This document shows, one piece after another, positions 24,160 to 33,263 of a DNA stretch of 63,296 bases (position 1 is its first letter; each line of letters begins with the position of its first letter). The stretch is from Namhaeicola sp039714555 (GTDB taxonomy: Bacteria > Bacteroidota > Bacteroidia > Flavobacteriales > Flavobacteriaceae). The position numbers and the translations under genes were made by a program. The stretch covers positions 1 to 63,296 of the forward strand of contig JBDLJB010000012.1 in assembly GCA_039714555.1 (NCBI GenBank), read 5' to 3'. The notes beneath the pieces are model-generated. The model saw nothing but the letters and a program-made list of their open reading frames with translations. It ran no database searches and had not been told where the DNA came from.

Positions 24160-24822
24160 ATGTTTGAAGGACAAGAAAGACTATTAATTTCGAATGACTG
24201 GATTACTATAATTCTTATAATTATTTTACTATTAATCGCAATATTAAAATATCTTTATAATGAACGATTTACTAAGCTTTTTACACTTTTGTATTCAGAA
24301 AAATACTATACTGATTATTCAAAAAACAAACCATTAATCTTTAACCCATTCAATACATTATTCTTTTTTATATTAACTTTAGGTATTTCATTATTGATAT
24401 ATTTTTATTTTGATTCATTCAAACCCCAAAATATTGATCAAAATTCTACTTTCTTTTTAAAAATATATTTTGGAGTAATTCTTTATATTGTAATACGATT
24501 TATTATTGGACTTTTTTTAAGTATCATATTTGAAGCACTGGAATATCAAAAATACTTTACATTCTTAAAAATTAGTAATTTATCACTATTTTCAATCTAT
24601 TTATTTATTTTATTGATCTTAATAAATTATACACCTATTTCTTACAATAGATATCTTTATATAATTGGTGTATTTTTATTATTTATATTGGTAGTTTCCC
24701 GTTACTTTTCAATGCTAAAAAACAGTAAAATAAATTTTAACAATTTGTTTTATTTATTTTTGTACCTTTGCGCCCTTGAAATAACACCTTTTATTGTTGT
24801 TTATAAATTATTTGCTATTTAA
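24160..24822 (+). CDS. DUF4271 integral membrane protein
   Basis: A 220-residue protein with about six hydrophobic segments matching the DUF4271 family of Bacteroidota, function unknown. The ATG at 24160 follows directly after the TAA of the ArnT-like gene, so the two are translationally coupled. The gene order DUF4271 then hemD is common in flavobacteria. A -7 motif (TACCTTTG) inside its last 60 bases may drive hemD separately. Confidence 0.8.
   Translation: MFEGQERLLISNDWITIILIIILLLIAILKYLYNERFTKLFTLLYSEKYYTDYSKNKPLIFNPFNTLFFFILTLGISLLIYFYFDSFKPQNIDQNSTFFLKIYFGVILYIVIRFIIGLFLSIIFEALEYQKYFTFLKISNLSLFSIYLFILLILINYTPISYNRYLYIIGVFLLFILVVSRYFSMLKNSKINFNNLFYLFLYLCALEITPFIVVYKLFAI
24763..24770 (+). 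promoter_or_regulatory. Internal -7 promoter element ahead of hemD (TACCTTTG)
   Basis: TACCTTTG followed by CGCCC matches TAnnTTTG in the strong form often seen before housekeeping genes in this phylum. It lies inside the end of the DUF4271 gene, 64 bases before the hemD ATG. Confidence 0.5.
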
Positions 24823-24834
24823 CCGTAAGAGAAC

Positions 24835-25581
24835 ATGAAAATAAAAAGTATCCTTGTTTCACAACCGGCTCCAAAATCAGAACAATCTCCTTATTTTGAA
24901 TTATCAGAAAAACAAAAAGTAAAAATTGATTTCAGATCATTTATACATGTTGAAGGAGAGGCTTCTAGAAGTGTACGGGAACAAAAGATTGATTTTTCAA
25001 ATTTTACTGCTGTAATTCTTACCAGTAAGAATGCTGTTGATAATTTTTTTAGAATAGCTGAGGAAATGCGCTATAAAATTCCTGATGAAATGAGATATTT
25101 TTGTCAATCAGAAGCTATTGCTTATTATTTACAAAAATACGTAGTTTACAGAAAGCGTAAAATATATGTTGGAAGACGAACTTTTGAAGATTTAATTCAA
25201 CTGATTAAAAAACATAAAGAAGAAACTTTTTTACTTCCTTCTTCTGATAAATTAAAACCTTCTATTCCTAAAAGTTTAGATGAAATTGATATAAAGTGGA
25301 AAAAAGTAATTTTATATAGAACCGTAATTAGTGATCTAAGTGATCTAGAAGGTGTTTTTTATGATATATTGGTCTTTTTTAGTCCTTCAGGTATTGAATC
25401 ATTATTTAAAAACTTTCCTGATTTTAAACAAAATAATACGCGTATTGCTGTTTTTGGAAATTCGACTGTTAAAGCTGCAGAGGATTCCGGTTTAAAAGTT
25501 GATATCACTGTACCAACAAAAGAAACTCCATCAATGACTATGGCGTTAGAAAAATATTTAGAAAAAGTTAACAAAGGTTAA
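24835..25581 (+). CDS. hemD: Uroporphyrinogen-III synthase
   Basis: Fourth step of tetrapyrrole synthesis: closes hydroxymethylbilane to uroporphyrinogen III. The 248-residue protein has the HemD two-lobe pattern: ILVSQPAPKSEQSPYFELSE (N-terminus, key residues SQP), AVILTSKNAVDNFF, then the second lobe with VFFSPSGIESLF and FGNSTVKAAEDSG near the end. HemD is poorly conserved, but these two SK/SP-type motifs are diagnostic. It ends at a bidirectional terminator shared with recA. Confidence 0.88.
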   Translation: MKIKSILVSQPAPKSEQSPYFELSEKQKVKIDFRSFIHVEGEASRSVREQKIDFSNFTAVILTSKNAVDNFFRIAEEMRYKIPDEMRYFCQSEAIAYYLQKYVVYRKRKIYVGRRTFEDLIQLIKKHKEETFLLPSSDKLKPSIPKSLDEIDIKWKKVILYRTVISDLSDLEGVFYDILVFFSPSGIESLFKNFPDFKQNNTRIAVFGNSTVKAAEDSGLKVDITVPTKETPSMTMALEKYLEKVNKG

Positions 25582-25602
25582 TAAAACAAATAATAATGTG
25601 TT

Positions 25603-25641
25603 AAAAAAAAGCGTTAAATAAGAATTTTAACGCTTTTTTTT
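25603..25641. terminator. Bidirectional terminator between hemD and recA
   Basis: GCGTTAAA (25611-25618) pairs with TTTAACGC (25626-25633), flanked by eight A on the left and eight T on the right, so it can end transcripts from both sides. Confidence 0.9.
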
Positions 25642-25646
25642 AATAT

Positions 25647-26654
25647 CTAACCTGCACTGTTAATAGTGTCTTTTATTTTTGCTTCTAATTCTTCAGCTAA
25701 TTCCGGATTATCTGCTATCAAGCCTTTAACGGCATCTCTACCCTGGCCTAATTTTGTATCACCATAACTAAACCAAGAACCACTTTTTTTGATAATTCCG
25801 TATTCAACACCTAGATCTAAAATTTCTCCAACTTTTGAAATACCTTCACCATACATAATATCGAATTCTGTTGTTTGAAATGGAGGTGCAACTTTATTCT
25901 TAACTACTTTGACTTTTGTTCGATTACCAAGAACTTTATCACCATCTTTAATTTGTGCACGTCTTCTAATATCCAATCTAACCGAAGCGTAAAACTTTAA
26001 GGCATTTCCTCCTGTAGTTGTTTCTGGGTTACCAAACATTACACCAATTTTTTCACGTAACTGATTGATAAATACTACTGTACAATTTGTTTTATTAATT
26101 GTTGCAGTTAATTTTCGCAAAGCTTGTGACATCAATCGTGCATGTAAACCCATTTTTGAATCACCCATTTCACCTTCAATCTCACTTTTCGGAGTTAGGG
26201 CTGCCACAGAATCGATCACAATAATATCAATTGCTCCTGAACTTATCAAATTGTCCGCTATTTCAAGCGCTTGTTCGCCATAATCAGGTTGTGAAATAAT
26301 TAAATTATCAATATCAACTCCTAATTTTTCAGCATAAAAACGGTCAAAAGCATGTTCTGCATCAATAAACGCTGCAATACCACCACTTTTTTGTGCTTCT
26401 GCCATTGCATGAATTGCAAGGGTTGTTTTTCCGGAAGACTCAGGACCGTAAATTTCAATAACTCTACCACGTGGGTAACCGCCAACACCTAAAGCTAAAT
26501 CAAGCCCCAATGATCCTGACGAAATAGCATTAATATCTTCATGTACTACATCACCCATTTTCATTACTGAGCCTTTACCATAGGTTTTATCTAATTTATC
26601 TAAAGTTAGTTGTAATGCTTTTAATTTTGCCTCTTTTTCTTTGTCGTTTGCCAT
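25647..26654 (-). CDS. recA: Recombinase RecA
   Basis: DNA strand-exchange ATPase for homologous recombination and SOS signalling. The 335-residue protein has Walker A GPESSGKTT at residues 70-78, AFIDAEHAFDRFYA, the Walker B segment IIVIDSVAAL, loop L1 and MSQALRKLT, and VFINQLREKIGVMFGNPETT around loop L2, shown by its key residues. The length is normal, with no intein or insertion. It is the only gene of its transcript as far as can be seen. Confidence 0.98.
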   Translation of the reverse strand: MANDKEKEAKLKALQLTLDKLDKTYGKGSVMKMGDVVHEDINAISSGSLGLDLALGVGGYPRGRVIEIYGPESSGKTTLAIHAMAEAQKSGGIAAFIDAEHAFDRFYAEKLGVDIDNLIISQPDYGEQALEIADNLISSGAIDIIVIDSVAALTPKSEIEGEMGDSKMGLHARLMSQALRKLTATINKTNCTVVFINQLREKIGVMFGNPETTTGGNALKFYASVRLDIRRRAQIKDGDKVLGNRTKVKVVKNKVAPPFQTTEFDIMYGEGISKVGEILDLGVEYGIIKKSGSWFSYGDTKLGQGRDAVKGLIADNPELAEELEAKIKDTINSAG

Positions 26655-26762
26655 TGTTTATTTGTATTATTAATTTGAAAGGCTAAAAATACAAAAAGAT
26701 AATTATGTTTATGAAATTAATTATATGTATTCTTTAATTAGTAAAATAATTTTTGATAAACG

Positions 26763-26770
26763 TATCTTTG
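26763..26770 (+). promoter_or_regulatory. -7 promoter element that fixes the start of the MBL hydrolase (TATCTTTG)
   Basis: TATCTTTG matches TAnnTTTG and lies 23 bases before ATG 26794. An in-frame ATG at 26725 would be upstream of this promoter, which argues for 26794 as the real start. Confidence 0.55.
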
Positions 26771-26793
26771 TTAAAATCAATAAAAATAGTATT

Positions 26794-27549
26794 ATGAAAA
26801 TAACGATTCTTGTTGAAAATCAATCAAGTCACACAGGTGCTAAAGTTTGTTTGGCAGAATGGGGTTTTTCTGCCTATATTCAAAAAAATAATGTAAATAT
26901 TCTTTTTGATACTGGTCATACAGGTATTTACAAACAAAACGCCAAAAACCTTAACATTGATCTCCAAAATACAAATTATATCGTTTTATCACATCATCAT
27001 TGGGATCATGCAGGAGGGTTACAACATCATGATTTTAAAAAAGAAAAGAATCTTGTCATCCATCCAGAAATACTCGATAAATTACCGATAAAAGAATCTC
27101 AAAAATTACAAACCGATTTTAATATCATTCCTTCAAAAAACCCTTTAGAATTTTCTGATGGAATATATTATTTAGGTGAAATTCCCCGAGAAAACACTTT
27201 TGAAAAAGGAATTTATAAAAACGATTCTATGAACGATGATTCAGCTATTGCCGTAAAATCTTCAAAAGGTGTAATTGTTATCACAGGCTGTTCCCATGCA
27301 GGTATCTCAAATATTTGTGAACATGCAAAGCATGTTACCGGTCAAAAATTATATGCTGTAATTGGTGGATTCCATTTATTTGAAGATGAAGAAGAAGCTG
27401 TTAAAGGAACAATCGCGTATTTTAAAAAAGAAAAACCTAAATATCTTTATCCTATGCACTGTGTTGATTTTCCTACGTTAGCTAAATTTCACTCAATTTT
27501 TGGGATTGAAAAACTATCAACCGGTGATATTATTGAGTTAGATGATTAA
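26794..27549 (+). CDS. Metallo-beta-lactamase-fold hydrolase (COG1237-like)
   Basis: A 251-residue MBL-fold protein from MKITILVENQSS. The zinc site is seen in LSHHHWDHAGG, followed by ITGCSHAGISNI, the signature of the group that includes 7,8-dihydropterin-6-yl-methyl-4-(ribofuranosyl)aminobenzene 5'-phosphate synthase-like hydrolases, and IGGFHLF near the C-terminus with a final histidine in YPMHCVDF. Substrate is unknown; no pterin-methanogenesis context exists here. It is divergent from recA and stands alone. Confidence 0.85.
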   Translation: MKITILVENQSSHTGAKVCLAEWGFSAYIQKNNVNILFDTGHTGIYKQNAKNLNIDLQNTNYIVLSHHHWDHAGGLQHHDFKKEKNLVIHPEILDKLPIKESQKLQTDFNIIPSKNPLEFSDGIYYLGEIPRENTFEKGIYKNDSMNDDSAIAVKSSKGVIVITGCSHAGISNICEHAKHVTGQKLYAVIGGFHLFEDEEEAVKGTIAYFKKEKPKYLYPMHCVDFPTLAKFHSIFGIEKLSTGDIIELDD

Positions 27550-27618
27550 GTTTTAAAAAATCAATTGTTTCTTTTTAAAGATTTAGATAGATTGCCAAAT
27601 TTTAACAAACTAATTGAA

Positions 27619-27626
27619 TATATTTG
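27619..27626 (+). promoter_or_regulatory. -7 promoter element of the alpha-2-macroglobulin operon (TATATTTG)
   Basis: TATATTTG matches TAnnTTTG, 40 bases before the ATG at 27667. Confidence 0.5.
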
Positions 27627-27666
27627 TTAATACAGTTCATCAATTCAATTCAATATATTTATTCTA

Positions 27667-30600
27667 ATGCATCATATCTTTATTTCAACTCAAAAAAAAA
27701 TCTTTTTATTATTAGTTTTAAGTTTAATATTAATTCAATGTAATAAAGAAAAAAGTATCAAAACAATTGATCCTGCCTTTACAGGTTATATTTCAGCTTT
27801 TACAAGCAATATAATCAGTAACCAATCAACCATTAAAATTAGGCTGACAGATCCTGTAAATGATATATTGCCAAATCAAAAGATTGAAGAAGATCTATTT
27901 GACTTTAGCCCAAATATTGAAGGTGAATCTTATTGGCTTGATTCACAAACAATAGAATTCAGGCCCAGCAAAAAATTACCTCAGGGAAAATTATTTGAAG
28001 CCTCCTTTTTTCTTTCAAAACTTGTTAAAGTTCCCAATAAACTAAAAACTTTTCCTTTTCAGTTTCAAATCTTAAAACAAGGTATAAGTATTGAATATGA
28101 AGGAATGAAGCCCTATAAAAATGATCTGGAATGGCAAATGATTCTTGGAAACGTACTAACAAATGATTTTAGTGAAGGTGATAATCTTGAAAAATCATTT
28201 TCTGTTCTTCAAAATGGCAAGAAATTACTTTTAAACTGGAATCACGGTGTTGATGGAAAGATCCACCAATTTACAATTGATAGCATTCATAGAACTGAAG
28301 ATAAAAGTCAGGTGATTTTACAATGGAATGGAAATTCATTAGGCTTTGATGAAGAAGGAGAAAAGGTTTTTGAAATTCCCCCTTTAGGTGAATTTAAAGT
28401 ATTAAATGTAAATGTTAACCAACAACCTGAACAATTTGTAACGATATATTTTTCAGATCCTCTTAAAAATAAACAAGACCTTGAAGGGTTGATCTACTTA
28501 CAACCCGAATCTAATATTAAATTAATTCGCGAAGAAAATACTGTTAAAATTTATCCTTCCAAAAGGTTAAAAGGCTCTTTTAAAGTTTTGATTAATGATG
28601 GTGTTAGAAATATAATGAACTATCAATTAATGCAACCATTTGAAAAGCAAATTAACTTTACAAGTGTAAAGCCAGCTATTGAATTAATTGGGAAAGGAGT
28701 TATTTTACCAAGTTCAAATGGAATGATATTTCCATTTAAGGCCGTTAATCTAAATGCAGTAAATGTTAAAGTTATAAAGGTTTTTGAAAACAATATCTCA
28801 CAGTTTTTTCAAGTAAATCCATTTGATGGAAATAGAGAAATAAAACGTGTTGGAAGGATTGTTTATAAAGGAGAAATCGCTTTAAAATCTGACGTTAATA
28901 TCGATTATAGTAATTGGAATACTTTTTCAATTGACCTTTCAAAATTGATAACCACAGAGCCTGGTGCTATTTATAGAATTCATCTAAGTTTTACCAAACA
29001 ACAATCATTATACCCTTGTGATAAAACATCTAAGGATGATTTATCTGAGAATTATTTCGAAGATGATCAGGAAATTGCTTCCTATGACAATCCAATAAAT
29101 TCTTGGTATTATGATGATGACTATTATTATAATTCTGATTATAATTATAAAGATAGAAACAATCCATGCAAATCTTCATATTACATGGTTGGGGATAGGT
29201 TTGTTTCTAAAAATATTTTAGCATCTGATTTTGGTATTATTGCTAAATCAGGACATAGTAATTCTATGATAATTGCTATTACCAATTTATTAACTACCAA
29301 ACCAATTGCAGGAGTTACTTTAGATATTTATAATTTTCAAAATCAACTAATTACAAGTGAAAAAACAAACAAAGAGGGTATATTAGAAATTGATCTGCAA
29401 AAAAAACCTTTTTTGGTAATTGCTAGAAAAAACAAACAAAGAGGGTATTTAAAATTAGATGATGGGTCTGCACTTTCACTAAGTATGTTTGATATTGGTG
29501 GTCAAAGAAATCAAAAAGGTTTAAAAGGTTTTATTTATGGTGAAAGAGGTGTTTGGAGGCCTGGAGATTCACTCTTTTTATCTTTCTTTTTAGAAGATAA
29601 AAATAAAGTTTTACCCAATAATCATCCGGTGGTTTTTGAATTGTACACACCTCAACAACTACTTTATGAAAGAAAAGTTAAAACTAATTCTCTAAATGGT
29701 TTCTATGATTTTAGAACAACTACTTCTATTGATGCACCAACTGGAAATTGGCATGCTAAAATAAAACTAGGAGGTACTGTTTTTACTAAAACTATAAAAA
29801 TTGAAACCATTAAACCCAATCGTTTAAAAATAAACCTCAATTTTAATACGCCTTTTTTATCTAATAATAAAAAAGTAAAAGGTGATTTAGAAGTCAAATG
29901 GTTACATGGAGCTGTTGCTAGTAATTTAAAAACTGATATTGAATTAAATCTAACCAAAGGAAAAACTTCATTTGAGCAATATAAAGATTTTATTTTTGAT
30001 GACCCTTCAAAAGAATTTTATACAGATAATGAAATGATCTTTGAAGGTAATGTTGATAATAACGGTAAAAAAATTATTTATCCCAACTTTCAAATTCAAG
30101 ACAATGCTCCTGGAATGCTACAGGCACATTTTAAAATAAGAGCTTTTGAAAATGGTGGAGATTTTTCTATTGATCGATTTAGTATTCCTTATTCTCCTTA
30201 TCGTGGTTATGTTGGTTTAAAAGTTCCGGAAGGAAAGGGTTGGAATGGAGCCCTATATTCTAATGAACCAAATATTATTCCTATTTTAACTGTTGATGAA
30301 GATGGAAAATTAGTTGATAGAAAAGGAGTTAAAATAGAAATTTACGATATTTACTGGAGATGGTGGTGGGAAAGATCTGATAATGATAACTTATCAAATT
30401 ACGTAGCAAATCGTAAGAAAAACCTTATTAAAACCGAAACAATCAACACAAAAAATGGTAAAGCCATGTATGAGCTTAATCTTGGTGGTGATTATTATGG
30501 TAGAAAATTTATCCGTGTAATAGACCCCGTTACAGGCCATAGTGCCGGGCAAACTTTTTATGTTACTTACAAAGGTTGGTGGAATAACGGAGGAGGTGAA

Positions 30601-33252
30601 AACCCGGGAGGAGCAGAAATGTTAACTTTTAGCACCGATAAAAAAACCTATAAAGTGGGTGAAAAAATTAAAGTAAATATACCAACATCCAAGCAAGGTA
30701 GAACTTTAGTTAGTTTAGAATCGGGTTCTAAAATCATCAAATATTTTTGGCTTGATATGGCAAAAGGCGAGAATAGTTTTGAATTGGAAACAACTCATGA
30801 AATGGCACCAAATGTTTACATTCATCTCACATTGATTCAACCTCATAATAATGTAAAAAATGATTTACCAATCAGGCTTTACGGTATTCAATCTGTTACT
30901 GTTGAAAATCCTGAAACACATATAGAACCTATTATTAACATGCCTGATGAATTGAGTCCTGAAAAGAACTTTACAGTAAATGTAAGTGAATCTTCCGGTA
31001 AAAAGATGACTTATACACTTGCTGTTGTTGACGATGGTCTCTTAGATCTTACGCGCTTTAAAACTCCTGATCTTTGGTCACATTTTTATGCAAGAGAAGC
31101 TTTGAGTGTTCATACCTGGGATATGTATAAATATGTAATTGGTGCCTTTTCAGGAAAAATGGCAGGATTACTTGCTTTAGGAGGTGATGAATACCTTAAC
31201 AAAGATGGAGGAGCTAAAGCCAATAGGTTTAAACCTGTTGTCACGTTTTTAGGCCCGTTTGAATTAGAACCAAATAAGAAGAATAAACATACCATTAAAA
31301 TGCCCAATTATATTGGCTCAGTTAGAACCATGGTTATTGCCGCAAACAATGGTGCTTATGGGTCTGTTGAAAAAACAACTCCGGTTAAAAAACCTTTGAT
31401 GGTTCTTGCTACTGCTCCGCGTGTTGTTGGTCCTGGGGAAAACATTGAATTACCGGTTACTGTTTTTGCAATGGATAAAAAAATAAAAGATGTTTCTATA
31501 AGAGTACAAACAAATAATCTATTGAATATTGTAAATCAAGAATCAAAATCTATACATTTTGATAGAGAAGGAGATCAGGTTGTTAATTTTAATTTAAATG
31601 TTACTGAAAAACTTGGAGTAGCTAAAATACAGGTATTTGTAAAAAGTGGTGGTCAAAAGGCTTCTTATGATATTGAGCTCGATGTTAGAGCCCCAAATCC
31701 AAGAATTACCGATGTAATAAATGCTGTAATTGAACCCGGAGAAACCTGGAATGGAAATTATACTGCAATTGGTATGATAGGAACAAATAAAGGGGTTGTT
31801 GAAATTTCTTCAATTCCTTCCTTAAAATTGCAGGAAAGATTAGAATATTTAATGCAATACCCTCACGGATGTTTAGAACAAACTACTTCTGCTGCTTTTC
31901 CACAATTATTTTTAGATAATTTACTCGATTTAACCAATGGAGAAAAAATGGAAATTCAAGAAAATATTTTAGCCGCAATTAATAAACTAAAGTCCTTTCA
32001 AATATATTCTGGTGGTTTGTCTTTTTGGCCGGGTGAGCAAAATACCGCTAGTGATTGGGGAACAAATTATGCCGGACATTTTATGTTAGAAGCAAAAGCG
32101 AAAGGATATAGTTTACCTCCCGGATTTATATCGAATTGGATAAAATTCCAAAAACAAAGAGCCAATAGTTGGACTTCTGATAGAGAAGGAAGAAGTTCTT
32201 ATTCTTCTTCACAATTAATTCAAGCATACCGTTTATATACACTTGCTTTGGCAAAAACTCCTGTTTTAGGGGCAATGAACAGAATGAAATCAATCAAAAA
32301 TTTATCTCTAGCAGCAAAATGGAGACTAGCTGCAGCTTATTATCTTATAGGGAAAAAGAAAATTGCAGAAAATCTGATAGCAGATCAATCTACTAATATT
32401 AAACCGTATAAAGAACTATCTTATTCATTTGGTAATGCTACTCGTGATAAGGCTATGATTCTTGAAACATTAAGTTTACTGGGAAGAAAAAAAGATGCAA
32501 AAGTAATTTTAGATGAACTGGCAAATGATTTGTCATCAAACAGGTGGTACAGTACACAAACAACTGCATATTCCTTACTTGCAATTTCCAAATTCATTGG
32601 AACAACCGGAGATAATAGCAAGCAATTAAATTTTGAATACACTATCAATGATAAGAAAGTAAAAAAGTTATCTGGTGCTTCTCCCCTATATCAGATTGAT
32701 CTAAACTATAAGGAATCTTCAAATGGAAAAATAATTTTAAAAAATACCGGAACAAAAACAATTTTTACAAAAATGCAGCTAGAAGGAATTCCTTTAACAG
32801 GAGATAAAACCAATGCTAATAATGACCTTAAAATAAACATACGATACTTAACATTAGATGAAAAAGAAATTGATCCATCAAAATTAGATCAGGGAACAGA
32901 TTTTATTGCTGAAGTACAAATTAAACATCCTGGAATTCGTGATGATTATAAAGAAATGGCATTAACACAAATTTTCCCATCCGGATGGGAAATAAGAAAT
33001 ACCCGTATGGATATTGTTAATTCCAATAATTTAATTGATCAACCAACATATCAAGATATTAGAGATGATAGGGTTTTAACTTATTTTGATTTAAATAGGG
33101 CCGAGAAAAAAACTTTTAGAATATTATTAAACGCTGCATATTTAGGAAAATATTATTTACCTACTGTAAATTGTGAAGCAATGTATGACAATGAGATAAA
33201 TGCCAGAAAAGCCGGATTGTGGGTTAAAGTTGTTGAACCTGGAGAAAAGTAA
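27667..33252 (+). CDS. Bacterial alpha-2-macroglobulin family lipoprotein
   Basis: An 1861-residue envelope protein thought to trap attacking proteases, anchored as a lipoprotein (lipobox LIQC, Cys25). Macroglobulin-type beta domains fill the first half (GQRNQKGLKGFIYGERGVWRPGDSLF-type MG segment, key residues GERGVWRPGD). The thioester motif CLEQ is intact at residues 1402-1405 (YPHGCLEQTT) inside the alpha-helical toroid, where it would form the covalent trap. The gene lies 11 bases before pbpC, the classic pairing: A2M guards the envelope while PBP1C repairs peptidoglycan. Length is close to that of other Bacteroidota homologues. Confidence 0.93.
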   Translation: MHHIFISTQKKIFLLLVLSLILIQCNKEKSIKTIDPAFTGYISAFTSNIISNQSTIKIRLTDPVNDILPNQKIEEDLFDFSPNIEGESYWLDSQTIEFRPSKKLPQGKLFEASFFLSKLVKVPNKLKTFPFQFQILKQGISIEYEGMKPYKNDLEWQMILGNVLTNDFSEGDNLEKSFSVLQNGKKLLLNWNHGVDGKIHQFTIDSIHRTEDKSQVILQWNGNSLGFDEEGEKVFEIPPLGEFKVLNVNVNQQPEQFVTIYFSDPLKNKQDLEGLIYLQPESNIKLIREENTVKIYPSKRLKGSFKVLINDGVRNIMNYQLMQPFEKQINFTSVKPAIELIGKGVILPSSNGMIFPFKAVNLNAVNVKVIKVFENNISQFFQVNPFDGNREIKRVGRIVYKGEIALKSDVNIDYSNWNTFSIDLSKLITTEPGAIYRIHLSFTKQQSLYPCDKTSKDDLSENYFEDDQEIASYDNPINSWYYDDDYYYNSDYNYKDRNNPCKSSYYMVGDRFVSKNILASDFGIIAKSGHSNSMIIAITNLLTTKPIAGVTLDIYNFQNQLITSEKTNKEGILEIDLQKKPFLVIARKNKQRGYLKLDDGSALSLSMFDIGGQRNQKGLKGFIYGERGVWRPGDSLFLSFFLEDKNKVLPNNHPVVFELYTPQQLLYERKVKTNSLNGFYDFRTTTSIDAPTGNWHAKIKLGGTVFTKTIKIETIKPNRLKINLNFNTPFLSNNKKVKGDLEVKWLHGAVASNLKTDIELNLTKGKTSFEQYKDFIFDDPSKEFYTDNEMIFEGNVDNNGKKIIYPNFQIQDNAPGMLQAHFKIRAFENGGDFSIDRFSIPYSPYRGYVGLKVPEGKGWNGALYSNEPNIIPILTVDEDGKLVDRKGVKIEIYDIYWRWWWERSDNDNLSNYVANRKKNLIKTETINTKNGKAMYELNLGGDYYGRKFIRVIDPVTGHSAGQTFYVTYKGWWNNGGGENPGGAEMLTFSTDKKTYKVGEKIKVNIPTSKQGRTLVSLESGSKIIKYFWLDMAKGENSFELETTHEMAPNVYIHLTLIQPHNNVKNDLPIRLYGIQSVTVENPETHIEPIINMPDELSPEKNFTVNVSESSGKKMTYTLAVVDDGLLDLTRFKTPDLWSHFYAREALSVHTWDMYKYVIGAFSGKMAGLLALGGDEYLNKDGGAKANRFKPVVTFLGPFELEPNKKNKHTIKMPNYIGSVRTMVIAANNGAYGSVEKTTPVKKPLMVLATAPRVVGPGENIELPVTVFAMDKKIKDVSIRVQTNNLLNIVNQESKSIHFDREGDQVVNFNLNVTEKLGVAKIQVFVKSGGQKASYDIELDVRAPNPRITDVINAVIEPGETWNGNYTAIGMIGTNKGVVEISSIPSLKLQERLEYLMQYPHGCLEQTTSAAFPQLFLDNLLDLTNGEKMEIQENILAAINKLKSFQIYSGGLSFWPGEQNTASDWGTNYAGHFMLEAKAKGYSLPPGFISNWIKFQKQRANSWTSDREGRSSYSSSQLIQAYRLYTLALAKTPVLGAMNRMKSIKNLSLAAKWRLAAAYYLIGKKKIAENLIADQSTNIKPYKELSYSFGNATRDKAMILETLSLLGRKKDAKVILDELANDLSSNRWYSTQTTAYSLLAISKFIGTTGDNSKQLNFEYTINDKKVKKLSGASPLYQIDLNYKESSNGKIILKNTGTKTIFTKMQLEGIPLTGDKTNANNDLKINIRYLTLDEKEIDPSKLDQGTDFIAEVQIKHPGIRDDYKEMALTQIFPSGWEIRNTRMDIVNSNNLIDQPTYQDIRDDRVLTYFDLNRAEKKTFRILLNAAYLGKYYLPTVNCEAMYDNEINARKAGLWVKVVEPGEK

Positions 33253-33263
33253 AAATATGTGTT

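Noticed and set aside
26725..26793. Longer N-terminus for the MBL-fold hydrolase
   Set aside because: The extension lies upstream of or over the -7 promoter at 26763-26770 and precedes the normal family start.
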